Source of the DNA: Desulfovibrio sp. UBA6121
Lineage (GTDB): Bacteria > Desulfobacterota > Desulfovibrionia > Desulfovibrionales > Desulfovibrionaceae
DNA length: 27,978 nt
Direction: 5' to 3'
Assembly: GCA_002422505.1 (NCBI GenBank)
Contig: DIVX01000150.1
Coordinates: forward strand, 1-27,978
Notes under the pieces: model-generated
Told to the model about the DNA's origin: nothing
Databases searched by the model: none
Seen by the model: only the letters and a program-made list of their open reading frames with translations
Program-made: the position numbers and the translations under genes
In this document: piece after piece, positions 1-7,833 of the stretch
How the letters are laid out: every line of letters begins with the position of its first letter
Numbering within the stretch: the first letter of the stretch is position 1

Positions 1-1205
1 TCGTGGGTGCCGGTGTAGACCACGCTGTTCTTCTCGTGGTTGTGGGGCGAATCCGGGCTGGTGGGTGTGTGCGGGCCAAAGGCGAACTGCAGTATCTTCA
101 TGCCCGGCAGGTTGAAGCGCTCCTTCAGGGCCACCACTTCCTCGGTGATGATGCCCAGATCCTCCGCTATGAGCGGCAGCGAGCCGTGGGCTGCGCGCAC
201 GGCCTCCAGCAGTTTTGCTCCGGGGGCGGGAACCCAGCGCCCGTTCATGGCCGTTTCCTCGGCCGCGTCTATTTCCCAGTAGGCCTCGAAGCCCCGGAAG
301 TGGTCCAGGCGCACCACGTCGAACAGGCCGAAATTGTGCCGCAGGCGGCGTATCCACCAGGCGAAGCCGTCGTTTTCCAGGGCCTGCCAGTCAAACACCG
401 GGTTGCCCCAGCGCTGCCCGGTCTCGCTGAAGTAATCCGGCGGCACTCCGGCCACCAGAAGCGGCTGCCCGTCCTCGTCCAGCCGGAACATGCCCCGGTT
501 CGCCCACACGTCCGCCGAGTCGTGGGTCACGTAGATGGGCACGTCGCCCACCAACTCGATGTCGAGCTTGGCGAGCTCCCACCTGAGGCGGCCCCATTGG
601 CGGAAGAAAAGCCACTGGCAGAACTGGTGGAACACTATCTCGCGGTGGAGGCTGGCGCCATACTCGCGCAGGGCCTGCTCCTCGCGGTCGCGGATGTCCT
701 GCGGCCAGCTGGTCCAGGCCGCGCCGTCCAGGTGCTCCTTCACGGCAATGAACAGGGCGAAGTCCGGCAGCCAGGCGGCGTTGTCGCCCCGGAAGGTGGC
801 GAACTCCGGCTCGTCCTCCAGGCGGGTCGTCCCTTGCGTCAAGCGGTCGAAGATGCCGCGCAGCAACTGCGCGCGGGCGCGCTCCACGGCGGGAAAGTCC
901 ACCCGGCCCAGCGCGGGCATGGCGTAGCGCTCCAGTTCGGCGGCATCGATGAGCCCGTCCTCGCACAGCCCCTCCGGGCTGATGCACAGGGTGTTGCCCG
1001 CAAAGGCGGAGAAGCTGGAGTAGGGCGAGCTGCCCAGGCTTGCGGCCGTGGGGCCGATGGGCAGCATTTGCCAGCGGCTCTGGCCCGCCAGGGTCAGGAA
1101 CTCGGCAAAGCGCAGGGCCTCGGGGCCGAGGTCGCCGATGCCGAAGCGCGAGGGCAGGGAGGTGATGTGCAGCAGCACGCCGCTGGTGCGTCTTTCCGGG
1201 GGCAT
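1..1205 (-). CDS. malQ: 4-alpha-glucanotransferase (amylomaltase), 5' part, runs off the left edge
   Basis: Transfers alpha-1,4-glucan segments between maltodextrins and releases glucose in cytoplasmic glycogen and maltodextrin turnover. About 401 N-terminal residues are visible. The N-terminus reads RTSGVLLHITSLPSRFGIGD, the typical GH77 opening, followed by QMLPIGPT and SSPYSSFSAFAGN. Further on are GDVPIYVTHDSADVWAN, VRLDHFRGFEAYWEI (with the catalytic-nucleophile Asp region) and LIAEDLGIIT (with the acid/base Glu region). The frame is still open at base 1, in GTHD. The start at 1205 has AACAGGAGG four bases upstream. The neighbours glgA and a CBM48 protein fit glycogen metabolism, but a gene on the other strand lies between, so malQ is probably transcribed separately. 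The family call is secure; the C-terminus is not seen. Confidence 0.95.
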   Translation of the reverse strand, partial: MPPERRTSGVLLHITSLPSRFGIGDLGPEALRFAEFLTLAGQSRWQMLPIGPTAASLGSSPYSSFSAFAGNTLCISPEGLCEDGLIDAAELERYAMPALGRVDFPAVERARAQLLRGIFDRLTQGTTRLEDEPEFATFRGDNAAWLPDFALFIAVKEHLDGAAWTSWPQDIRDREEQALREYGASLHREIVFHQFCQWLFFRQWGRLRWELAKLDIELVGDVPIYVTHDSADVWANRGMFRLDEDGQPLLVAGVPPDYFSETGQRWGNPVFDWQALENDGFAWWIRRLRHNFGLFDVVRLDHFRGFEAYWEIDAAEETAMNGRWVPAPGAKLLEAVRAAHGSLPLIAEDLGIITEEVVALKERFNLPGMKILQFAFGPHTPTSPDSPHNHEKNSVVYTGTH

Positions 1206-1298
1206 TGGGCCTCCTGTTGCTTGGCTGTGGTGTCGGTGCGTGAGTGTATACGGCTTTGCGGCGGGGCGAAAGGGGCGGCAGGCGGCCAGTCTTGCCCC

Positions 1299-1314
1299 TG
1301 GCACACATGCTGCA
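1299..1314 (+). promoter_or_regulatory. Candidate sigma-54 (-24/-12) promoter
   Basis: TGGCAC at 1299-1304 is followed after five bases by CTGCA at 1310-1314. This keeps the GG-N10-GC spacing of sigma-54 promoters (consensus TGGCAC-N5-TTGCW, one mismatch). Transcription would start near 1325, about 26 bases before the ATG at 1352. No activator site was identified. Confidence 0.45.
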
Positions 1315-1351
1315 CGGAATTTGCCGTACGCAAACAGCACGGAGGAAACCC

Positions 1352-1723
1352 ATGCACCCGCACGCCCTGAAGCACACCGAACCGATGAGGCCTGCCGCCG
1401 CCACCGGCCTGCACCGGGCCCAGGCCGCTCTGGGCGAGGCTGGCGGTGCCCTGCACGAGCTGGACTACGCCGACCTGGCGCTTACCGCGCCCGGCATGCG
1501 CCTGGTGCGCCGCGCCGCCCTCGACGTTTTGCGGCGCTTCGGGGCCGTGAACGACGCGGACGTGACCCTGGCGCGGGCCTTGGCCCTGTTCTTGGACCAC
1601 GTGTTCTGGGAGGAGAAGAGCGGGGGGCTCATTCTCTGCGCAGACTTCCCGGACGAAAGCTACTGCCTGCCCATCCCCCGCGAGCTGTGGGGGCTGAAGG
1701 ACCGCGAAGGCTTGCTGCAATAG
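1352..1723 (+). CDS. Hypothetical protein, 123 aa
   Basis: I do not recognise this gene. It encodes 123 residues with no signal peptide or membrane segment, so it is probably cytoplasmic. It has a helical Ala/Leu-rich middle (residues about 25-75) and an aromatic, acidic C-terminal third containing FLDHVFWEE and the CxDFPDESYC stretch. The start at 1352 is chosen because GGAGGAA lies five bases upstream. Longer in-frame extensions lack such a site. GC-rich third codon positions support real coding. It lies between malQ and the CBM48 gene on the opposite strand and has a sigma-54-like promoter upstream, so it may be expressed under a specific activator. Function unknown. Confidence 0.75.
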   Translation: MHPHALKHTEPMRPAAATGLHRAQAALGEAGGALHELDYADLALTAPGMRLVRRAALDVLRRFGAVNDADVTLARALALFLDHVFWEEKSGGLILCADFPDESYCLPIPRELWGLKDREGLLQ

Positions 1724-1738
1724 ACCTTAAGGCCTTGG

Positions 1739-2038
1739 CTAAAGCATCACCACGGAGTTGTCCGCATCGGCGAAGCTGCTGAACACGTAGCAGTCGGCCT
1801 CGGTGTCGTTCAGCCACGCGCCTGCTTCGGTAACGTAGCGGTACTGGTAGTTCGCCCCGGTGGGCAGCTCCAGGCTGAGGCCGAAACCGCCCTTGGCCTT
1901 GCGCATGGGCGCGGGCGCCCAGCCGTTGAACTCCCCGGCCAAAAAGAGCTTCTTGGCCCCTGCGGCGGCTTCTTCCGGCAGGGAAAACCCCACCTTGCAC
2001 ACGGTTTTGTCCTTGGAAAGCTTCTTGGACAGCGGCAT
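1739..2038 (-). CDS. Stand-alone CBM48 / AMPK-type glycogen-binding domain protein, 99 aa
   Basis: A single carbohydrate-binding module of the isoamylase-N / AMPK-beta type. The features are LAGEFNGWAPAPM (the GDFNxW signature), an amphipathic strand, then LPTGANYQYRYVTEAGAWLND. In larger proteins this module docks branching enzymes or kinases on glycogen. Here it is the whole protein, so it has no catalytic part. The start at 2038 has GGGAGGAA upstream at good spacing. It lies 59 bases downstream of glgA on the same strand and is probably co-transcribed. A role in glycogen binding, or as an adaptor for glycogen synthase, is inferred. Confidence 0.85.
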   Translation of the reverse strand: MPLSKKLSKDKTVCKVGFSLPEEAAAGAKKLFLAGEFNGWAPAPMRKAKGGFGLSLELPTGANYQYRYVTEAGAWLNDTEADCYVFSSFADADNSVVML

Positions 2039-2097
2039 GACTGCGTTCCTCCCTTGCTGGTTCGGCCCCGGGCCGGGGCCAGACGTTGCCGGGCGCG

Positions 2098-3555
2098 CTA
2101 CACGCGCGCGCCCAGGGACCGGTACAGGTCTATGTACTGTGCTGCGGATTGCTCCCAACTGAAATTCTGGGCCATGGCCCGTTCCACCATGCCCTTCCAG
2201 GCGGGGCGGTTGCTGCGCCACAGGTCCAGGGCCTGGCGCACCGCGTCGTAGAAGGCCTCGGCGGTGGGCTCCTCAAAGGTGAAGCCCGTGGCCTGCGGGT
2301 GCGGGTAGGGGGTGATGGTGTCGCGCAGGCCGCCCACGGCTGTGGCCACCGGCGGCGTGCCGAAGCGCAGGGCGTACATCTGCGTCAGTCCGCAGGGTTC
2401 GTAGCGTGAGGGCATGAGGAAGATGTCCGACCCGGCCTGGATGCGGTGGGCCAAGTCTTCCGAGTAGCCCACGATGACCCGCAGGCGGTCGTGGTGTTCC
2501 TCGGCCAGCTCTTGCAGCCGGGCCTCGTGCTCCAGCTTGCCTTCGCCCAGCACGATGAGCCCCACCTCCTGCTCCATGAGCTTCGGGATGATGTTGATCA
2601 AAAGGTCTACGCCCTTCTGGCCCCGGAACCGGCCGATGAAGCTCAGCACCGGCTTGTCCTCCAGCTGGTCGGGCAGGTGCATTTCCTTCAGCAGGGCGTT
2701 CTTGCAGTCCTGCTTGCCGTCGGCGCAGCCCGCCCGGTAGATGCAAGGCAAATACTTGTCGTCGCGCGGGTCCCACACGGTGTAGTCGGCCCCGTTCAGA
2801 ATGCCGCGCAGCACGTTGCGTCTGCGGCCCAGCATGCCCTCCAGCCCGCAGCCAAACTGCGGGGTCAGAATCTCCTGCGCGTAGGAGGGGCTCACCGTGG
2901 TCACGGAATCGGCGTAGGCTATGCCGGTCTTGAGCAGGTTGAAGTCGCCGTAGAACTCGGCCCCGTTCATGTTCCAGGCCTCGGCCGGCAGGCCGGATTC
3001 GAAGAAGAGGCGCGAGGCGAAGCGGCCCTGGAAGGCCAGGTTGTGGATGGTCAGCACGGTCTTGGTGTCGCGCCAGAAGGGGTCTGTTCTGCGCCAGAAG
3101 TGCAGGTAGGCGGGCACCAGGGCGCTTTGCCAGTCGTGGGCGTGGATGACCGCCGGGGCCCAGTCGAGCCTGCGCGCCCATTCCAGGGTGGCGCGGCAGA
3201 AGAAGTTGAAGCGCTCGCAGTTGTCGAAATAGTCGCCCGCGTGGGTGTTGTAGAGGTTCCTGCGGTCAAAGTATTCGCCGCGCCCCACAAAGTACACCGG
3301 CATGCCGTAGTAGTCGGCCTGGTATATCTCCGCCGTGATGGGTGCCCAGGGGTAGCCCACGGGGCAGCGTTCCGTCAGCAGGCGCAGGCCGAATTCAGAG
3401 GTGTTGAAGCGGCCATACAGCGGGGTGACCACCGCCGTGTTCACGCCCATGCGGAAGAGCGTTAGCGGCAGCGCGCCCAGAACGTCGGCCAAACCGCCGG
3501 TTTTGGAGAAGGGGTACATCTCCGAGGTCATGAACAGGACGAGCGGCTTGGCCAT
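2098..3555 (-). CDS. glgA: Glycogen synthase (ADP-glucose type, GT5)
   Basis: Transfers glucose from ADP-glucose to the non-reducing end of an alpha-1,4-glucan. It has 485 residues, normal for the family. The N-terminal half carries FSKTGGLADVLGALP, the GT5 KTGGL nucleotide-sugar motif, and VIHAHDWQSALVP. The C-terminal half carries LSFIGRFRGQKGVDLL and the retaining-GT motif PSRYEPCGLTQMYALRFGTPP with the catalytic Glu region. I start at ATG 3555 because GAGGA lies just upstream; an in-frame TTG at 3567 overlaps that site and is less likely. It is 63 bases downstream of the Nudix gene and upstream of the CBM48 gene, all on one strand. Confidence 0.97.
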   Translation of the reverse strand: MAKPLVLFMTSEMYPFSKTGGLADVLGALPLTLFRMGVNTAVVTPLYGRFNTSEFGLRLLTERCPVGYPWAPITAEIYQADYYGMPVYFVGRGEYFDRRNLYNTHAGDYFDNCERFNFFCRATLEWARRLDWAPAVIHAHDWQSALVPAYLHFWRRTDPFWRDTKTVLTIHNLAFQGRFASRLFFESGLPAEAWNMNGAEFYGDFNLLKTGIAYADSVTTVSPSYAQEILTPQFGCGLEGMLGRRRNVLRGILNGADYTVWDPRDDKYLPCIYRAGCADGKQDCKNALLKEMHLPDQLEDKPVLSFIGRFRGQKGVDLLINIIPKLMEQEVGLIVLGEGKLEHEARLQELAEEHHDRLRVIVGYSEDLAHRIQAGSDIFLMPSRYEPCGLTQMYALRFGTPPVATAVGGLRDTITPYPHPQATGFTFEEPTAEAFYDAVRQALDLWRSNRPAWKGMVERAMAQNFSWEQSAAQYIDLYRSLGARV

Positions 3556-3618
3556 GCTATTCCTCAAAAGAACCGGCCCGGTGGTCCCGGCGCGGTTCGG
3601 TTCTGTCCGTCTGTGCGC

Positions 3619-4044
3619 CTAAGGGCGCAGGCGCGCCAGGCCGGACATGAAATCGCGGACGATGCGCCCGTGGTCAAAGGCCAGAAGCGGCAGTGCGTCC
3701 AGGCCAAAAAAAACCGCCTTGGCCGCGTCGTCTCCCGCCGAAAGCCCTTCCGCGTTCAGGGCCTGGGCGGCGTAGACCACGCTCAGGGTGTGCCCTCGCG
3801 GATCGCGGGCCGGGTCGGAGTACACGCCCACCAGGCCGGTGAGCACCACGTCGAGCCCGGTTTCTTCCTTGGCTTCGCGCAGGGCGGCGGCCTCGCAGGT
3901 TTCGCCGTAGTCCACAAAGCCGCCGGGCAAGGCCCAGCCAAGGGGCGGATTTTTGCGCTCCACCAGCACCACCCCGCGCGCGGGGTCGAAGATGATGATA
4001 TCCACCGTGGGCGTGGGATTTCGGTGCTGCTGCGAACCGGGCAT
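3619..4044 (-). CDS. Nudix hydrolase, 141 aa
   Basis: The complete Nudix box is visible: GFVDYGETCEAAALREAKEE followed by TGL, matching G-x5-E-x7-REUxEExGU. This is the Mg-binding catalytic helix that hydrolyses nucleoside diphosphates linked to another group. The upstream strand TVDIIIFDPARGVVLVERKN and the small size fit the ADP-ribose pyrophosphatase or NUDT1-like branch. The actual substrate cannot be read from sequence. The start at 4044 has AGGAG five bases upstream; an earlier in-frame ATG at 4134 lacks one. It precedes glgA on the same strand, so hydrolysis of ADP-sugars next to glycogen synthesis is an attractive but untested idea. Confidence 0.93.
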   Translation of the reverse strand: MPGSQQHRNPTPTVDIIIFDPARGVVLVERKNPPLGWALPGGFVDYGETCEAAALREAKEETGLDVVLTGLVGVYSDPARDPRGHTLSVVYAAQALNAEGLSAGDDAAKAVFFGLDALPLLAFDHGRIVRDFMSGLARLRP

Positions 4045-4105
4045 GACGGCTCCTGTCGCCTCGCGCAAAGCCCGCCAACACTGGCGTTTTGCGTTGAGCA
4101 TTTCT

Positions 4106-4134
4106 TGGATAGGCGATTTTGTTCTGCCTGACAA
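4106..4134 (-). promoter_or_regulatory. Possible sigma-70 promoter for the Nudix-glgA-CBM48 genes
   Basis: On the minus strand TTGTCA (4134-4129), a 17-base spacer and TATCCA (4111-4106) lie about 60 bases upstream of the Nudix start. The -35 is good and the -10 is weak (three of six). Confidence 0.35.
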
Positions 4135-4157
4135 GCACTATAAGGTGACGAACAGGC

Positions 4158-4334
4158 ATGTTTTTTTGTTTCAAATGGCTCGTGCGGGAAAGGAGGGGCG
4201 AAACGGCGCGGTCCAAGTCTTTGGACCAGGCCCTGGCCTTTGGCGACCGCCTGCGCGCCTGCGCGGCAGACACGGGGCCGGAGCGCAAGGCGGTGCCAGC
4301 GGGCCGTGGAAAAGACCGCACGGTGGGGCGATGA
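4158..4334 (+). CDS. Possible small protein, 58 aa
   Basis: A short frame divergent from the Nudix gene. It begins MFFCFKWLVRERRGE, with an aromatic start then a basic stretch, and continues SKSLDQALAFGDRLRACAAD with strongly GC-rich third positions. AAGGTGA lies nine bases upstream of the ATG. The N-terminal codons are AT-rich (a run of seven T) and unlike the rest. It matches no family I know. It is the only coding candidate I see in the 674-base gap between the Nudix and YrdC genes. Confidence 0.35.
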   Translation: MFFCFKWLVRERRGETARSKSLDQALAFGDRLRACAADTGPERKAVPAGRGKDRTVGR

Positions 4335-4718
4335 GCTCGTAAAGTTATTAGAATCAGCGAGTTGTGAATGCGGTGGGCAGGGGGTTGGCCGGGGGCGAAG
4401 AAAATGCCGGGGCCTAAAAACGAAATCAGCTCCCGTGGGACCACCCCAGGGGAGCCAACTTCAGCAAAGGAAGGATGCTTTCAATAGAGCAAGAGCCGGG
4501 CCAACCTGTGTCGCGAAGCGAAAATAAAATTTAAATCATGTAATTTAAGAATGTTACAAATTCATGAGCTGGCGTGGCCCCGCCGCAGCGCCGTGTTTTG
4601 GCCCAAAAACAGTTAAGGATTTTGAACCCGAACCAGGCTTTTGCCCGCAGGGGCCGCTTTCTGGTTCAGGATTTTTAACGGGCCTGGTTGTGCGCGGGCG
4701 CGGAAGCCTGGGCGCAGG
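4335..4718. other. Intergenic stretch, no gene seen
   Basis: Mixed composition, with an AT-rich patch at about 4520-4565. Near 4627-4680 GAACCAG and CTGGTTC can pair around a GC-rich loop with an inner GCCC/GGGC stem, just downstream of the YrdC gene on the minus strand. It could be a transcription end, but no clear T-tract follows. No RNA gene or repeat family was recognised. Confidence 0.4.
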
Positions 4719-5441
4719 CTAGAAAACGATGCGGAACACCTGGGCCAGGGCCGCCAAACCCACCGCGCCGGGGCGCAGGATGCTGAGCCTGCCGCCGCCC
4801 AAAAGGCGCACCAGGGTGGAGGGTTCGCCTCCGGCGGGCCAGGGGCGCGCCAGCAGGGCGGCGTTCGCCCCGGCGAGCAGCGCGGGGTCCAGCTCCCCTG
4901 GGGTGGAGGCCGCAGGCAGGCCGCTGCGGTTGGCGCTGGTGGCCACAAGGGCCGGTCCGGCGCGGCGGCACAGCTCGCGCGCGGTGGGGTGCGGGGTGAT
5001 GCGCACGGAGGAGAAGCCGTTTTCGTCGCGCACGAAGCGCGGCAAATGGTCTTTGGTGCGCACCAGCACGGAGAGCGGGCCGGGCCAGAAGCGTTCGGCC
5101 AGAAGCTGCAGGTCTGGCGGCACCTCGTCGGCTATGGCCTCCAGGCCGTCCAGGTCGCCCAGCAGCAGCGGAAAGGGTTTGGCCTCCGGTCTGCCCTTGA
5201 GGGCGGCGATGCGCGCGCAGGCCTCGGCCCGGTGCGCGGCGCAGCCCAGGGCGTAGAGCGTTTCCGTGGGGTAGAGCACCACTTGGCCGTGCAGCAGGGC
5301 AGAGGCCGCCGCGTCCAGTTGCGCGTCCAGTTGCGCGTCTACTGGCGCATCCCCTTGCGTACCGGGCGGCTCCGCCTGTCGCTCGTCGTGTTCCGTCCGC
5401 TCATCGTCCTTGTCCGGTCCTGAAGGCAAATCCGCGTTCAT
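4719..5441 (-). CDS. Sua5/YciO/YrdC-family protein (threonylcarbamoyl-AMP synthase type)
   Basis: This family makes threonylcarbamoyl-AMP for the t6A37 modification of tRNA. The YrdC core spans residues about 40-215: LLHGQVVLYPTETLYALGC (the PTETxYGLG motif), ALKGRPEAKPFPLL (the KxRPxxKPL motif), FWPGPLSVLVRT, SSVRITPHP and LVATSANRSG. Gly of the motif is Ala here (LYALGC). The first 40 residues are acidic and low-complexity, with a short DAQLDAQLDA repeat that also shows as a direct repeat in the DNA near 5310-5345. The start at 5441 has GGGAG four bases upstream. The divergent neighbour is a glycosyltransferase. YciO-like paralogs cannot be excluded. Confidence 0.9.
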   Translation of the reverse strand: MNADLPSGPDKDDERTEHDERQAEPPGTQGDAPVDAQLDAQLDAAASALLHGQVVLYPTETLYALGCAAHRAEACARIAALKGRPEAKPFPLLLGDLDGLEAIADEVPPDLQLLAERFWPGPLSVLVRTKDHLPRFVRDENGFSSVRITPHPTARELCRRAGPALVATSANRSGLPAASTPGELDPALLAGANAALLARPWPAGGEPSTLVRLLGGGRLSILRPGAVGLAALAQVFRIVF

Positions 5442-5534
5442 GCCGCTCCCGCGCTGCTTTTCATTCTTCGCCACATGCTCTACATTCGCGCAGGCATTCC
5501 ACCATTGTTTTCGTCCGCCAGCAAGAGAGGCCCC

Positions 5535-7256
5535 ATGTTTCGCCCCCTTGGCTTTCCGGCCCTGACCATAGCTCCCCTGGCCCTTGCTGACAAGCTGCGC
5601 CCGGTGCTGCCCCAATGGGCCATGGGCCTGGAGGAGCCTGGCCTGGCGCGCTACCTGTGCCTGGCGGCGCTGGGCTCGCCCGATGCCGACCTGTGCGCCT
5701 GCGGCGCGGGCCTGGCCTTGTGGTCGTGGCAGCGCGCGCCCTTGGACCCCCGGCGCGCCGAGGTGCTGGCCCAGACCCTGGCCGCCACGCCTACGGGGCG
5801 CTTTGCCGCCGCGCTTTTGCCGCGCCTTGCGGGCGGCCCGGACCCGGACGAGGTGGCCGCCCTCTTGGCCGGTGGCGACATGGGCCTGATTTTGCGGATA
5901 CTTTTTCCGCGCCTGGGCAACGCCGCCACGGGCTTGGCCTGGCTGGCCCCGGCCTGGGACGGTCTGCTGCGCCAGGGCGCGGCGAACCTGCCCCTGGCCG
6001 CCCTGGACGCCTGCGCCTGGCCGCAGGAGTTCTTGCCCCTGCGCGCGCGCCTGCTGGCGGAGGTTGAGTTTTTGTACGCCCCGCCGCAGCAGGCTTTGGC
6101 CGCGCTTGCTGCCCTGGCCGAGGCGGATGCCTTTGGGCTCTTCGCCGCCTGGGAGCAGTACCTGCGGGCGGAGCTGCTGCTGCGCCTGGGCGAGGCGCAG
6201 GCCGGGCGCGAGGCCTTGGCCGGGCTGTTCGCCGCGCTGCCCTGGCACGCGCATTTGGGCCTTAAGCTGCACGACCTGCTTTTGCCGCCGCCCGTGGCCC
6301 CGGCCCAGGCAACGCGGCGCGCCGTGATCCTGGTCTACTCCTGGAACAAGGCCGCCCTTACCCGGCAGACCCTGGAAAGCTTGGCCCGCACGGACTACGG
6401 CGACGCGCGCATCCTGGCCCTGGACAACGGGTCTACCGATGGCACTACCGATGGCACGGGCGATGGCACGGGCGATGGCACGGGCAACGGCGAGGGCACG
6501 GGCGAGGTCATGGAGGCCTGCGCAGGCCTGTTCCCGCCGGGAGCCATGCGGGTCATCCGCCTGCCGGTGAACGTGGGCGCGCCCGCCGCGCGCAACTGGC
6601 TGCTCAGCCAGCCGGAGGTGCAGGAAGCGCAGTTTGCCGTGTTTCTGGATGACGACGTGCTGCTGCCGCCGCGCTGGCTGGGCCGCCTGCTGGGCGAGGC
6701 CCTGGCGCACCCGGAGGCCGGGGCGGCGGGCTGCCGCATCGTTTCCGCCACGCCGCCGCCCTGCCTGCAATCGGCGGACTACCAGCTCTTCGCCCCCACG
6801 GGCCAGGCGCGCAGCATCCGCGAGCTGCCGGAGCACGTGAACGTGTTCGACAACTGCGCCGGTGCGCTGGACATGGGCCTGTTCGCCTACGCGCGCCCAG
6901 CCACGCACGTTTCCGGCTGCTGCCACGCCCTGCGCGTGGATGTGCTGCGGGAGCTGGGCGGGTTCGACATTCGCTTCAGCCCCACGCAGTTCGACGACCT
7001 GGACCGCGACCTGCGCAGCGCCGAGGCGGGCCGCCCGGCACGCTACGCGGGCGACGTGGCCATTGCCCATGTGCAGCACTCCAGCCTGGCCAAGGCCAAG
7101 GGCCCGGCGGCCATGGGCCAGGTCTTCGGCAACAAGATCAAGCTGGAGGGCAAGCACGGGCGCGAGGACGTGGACCGTGTGTTCCGCTCCGGGCTGGCCG
7201 CCCTGTGGGCCGATGTGGACCGCAAGTGGCGGGCGCTTGCCCGGTTCGCAGGCTGA
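5535..7256 (+). CDS. Family-2 glycosyltransferase with long helical N-terminal domain
   Basis: 573 residues. The first ~255 are Leu/Ala-rich and probably helical repeats, of unknown role. A GT-A fold follows: AVILVYSWNKAALTRQTLES (from about residue 262), LALDNGSTDGT (about 294-304), LPVNVGAPAARNWLL and FLDDDVLLPPRWL with the metal-binding Asp triplet near 371-373. It most likely transfers a sugar from a nucleotide donor to a cell-surface acceptor. Six 12-bp repeat units sit right after the DNGSTDG motif and insert a TDGTGDGTGDG-type stretch not normal in the family. The start at 5535 has AGAGAGG four bases upstream. There are no membrane segments. Confidence 0.88.
   Translation: MFRPLGFPALTIAPLALADKLRPVLPQWAMGLEEPGLARYLCLAALGSPDADLCACGAGLALWSWQRAPLDPRRAEVLAQTLAATPTGRFAAALLPRLAGGPDPDEVAALLAGGDMGLILRILFPRLGNAATGLAWLAPAWDGLLRQGAANLPLAALDACAWPQEFLPLRARLLAEVEFLYAPPQQALAALAALAEADAFGLFAAWEQYLRAELLLRLGEAQAGREALAGLFAALPWHAHLGLKLHDLLLPPPVAPAQATRRAVILVYSWNKAALTRQTLESLARTDYGDARILALDNGSTDGTTDGTGDGTGDGTGNGEGTGEVMEACAGLFPPGAMRVIRLPVNVGAPAARNWLLSQPEVQEAQFAVFLDDDVLLPPRWLGRLLGEALAHPEAGAAGCRIVSATPPPCLQSADYQLFAPTGQARSIRELPEHVNVFDNCAGALDMGLFAYARPATHVSGCCHALRVDVLRELGGFDIRFSPTQFDDLDRDLRSAEAGRPARYAGDVAIAHVQHSSLAKAKGPAAMGQVFGNKIKLEGKHGREDVDRVFRSGLAALWADVDRKWRALARFAG
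6435..6506 (+). repeat. 12-bp tandem repeat inside the glycosyltransferase gene, six units
   Basis: Units of 12 bases related to GGCGATGGCACG. Units 3 and 4 are identical and the outer units are degenerate. The period is a multiple of three, so copy-number change would add or remove four residues without breaking the frame. Confidence 0.85.
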
Positions 7257-7320
7257 AGCTCCTGTTTGCGGCGTGAAGGAATGCTTTGCATCCTGTATCG
7301 TTTGTGGTAACTGTCGCATC

Positions 7321-7830
7321 ATGAAAAAAGGCAAGAACACCGTCGTGGCGTTGTGCGTCCTGGCCCTGGCCTGCGCGGCCTTGGCCTCGGGCTGCGCCAA
7401 GAGCTCCATGAGCGTGGCGCATCTCAAGCGGGACTCCTGGTCCCTGGAGGAGCCGCGTTCCCTGGTCACCAATTTCATGCGCTTCGACTACCAGGTGCTG
7501 CCCGTGGGCGACGCCGCCGGGATCAAGGGCTGGGCCTACCTGGATGTGCAAAAATTGCCAGAGTGGGCCAAGTGGATGGAATCCATCGCCTTCACCGCCT
7601 ATTTGTGCGATCCGGACGGCCGCGTGATGGCCAAGGACGCGCGCAGCTTCCTGCCGCGCGAGGTGCGCGCCGAGGAAGGCATCGGCTTCGAGTTCTCCCT
7701 GCGGCCGGAGGCCTGGGGCCAGCGCCCGCTATTCATCGCCTTCGGCTACAGCCTTGTCTTCACCGAGGGCAGCGGAACCAAGGGCGGCAGGGCGCCATTC
7801 TTCGTCAGCGAAGAAGCCGCGGCGAGGTAG
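7321..7830 (+). CDS. Putative lipoprotein, 169 aa
   Basis: The N-terminus has Lys residues and then a hydrophobic stretch ending in the lipobox LASGC, so Cys25 would be lipidated and the protein anchored facing the periplasm. The mature part contains GWAYLDVQKLPEWAKWMESI and a strand-rich C-terminal half (LCDPDGRVM, FIAFGYSLVF). I recognise no family. The ribosome site is weak; the ATG at 7321 is chosen because the signal peptide begins there. The stop is three bases before the start of the next gene, so the two form an operon. A surface or envelope role paired with a cytoplasmic regulator is inferred. Confidence 0.82.
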   Translation: MKKGKNTVVALCVLALACAALASGCAKSSMSVAHLKRDSWSLEEPRSLVTNFMRFDYQVLPVGDAAGIKGWAYLDVQKLPEWAKWMESIAFTAYLCDPDGRVMAKDARSFLPREVRAEEGIGFEFSLRPEAWGQRPLFIAFGYSLVFTEGSGTKGGRAPFFVSEEAAAR

Positions 7831-7833
7831 GCC

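Noticed and set aside
3..1370. A 455-residue plus-strand frame opposite malQ
   Set aside because: The minus strand carries conserved GH77 motifs along its whole length; this is a shadow frame.
4719..7478. A 919-residue open frame on the minus strand through the glycosyltransferase region
   Set aside because: Only the part up to 5441 is the YrdC gene. The rest is the antisense of a gene with clear GT2 motifs, kept open by high GC.
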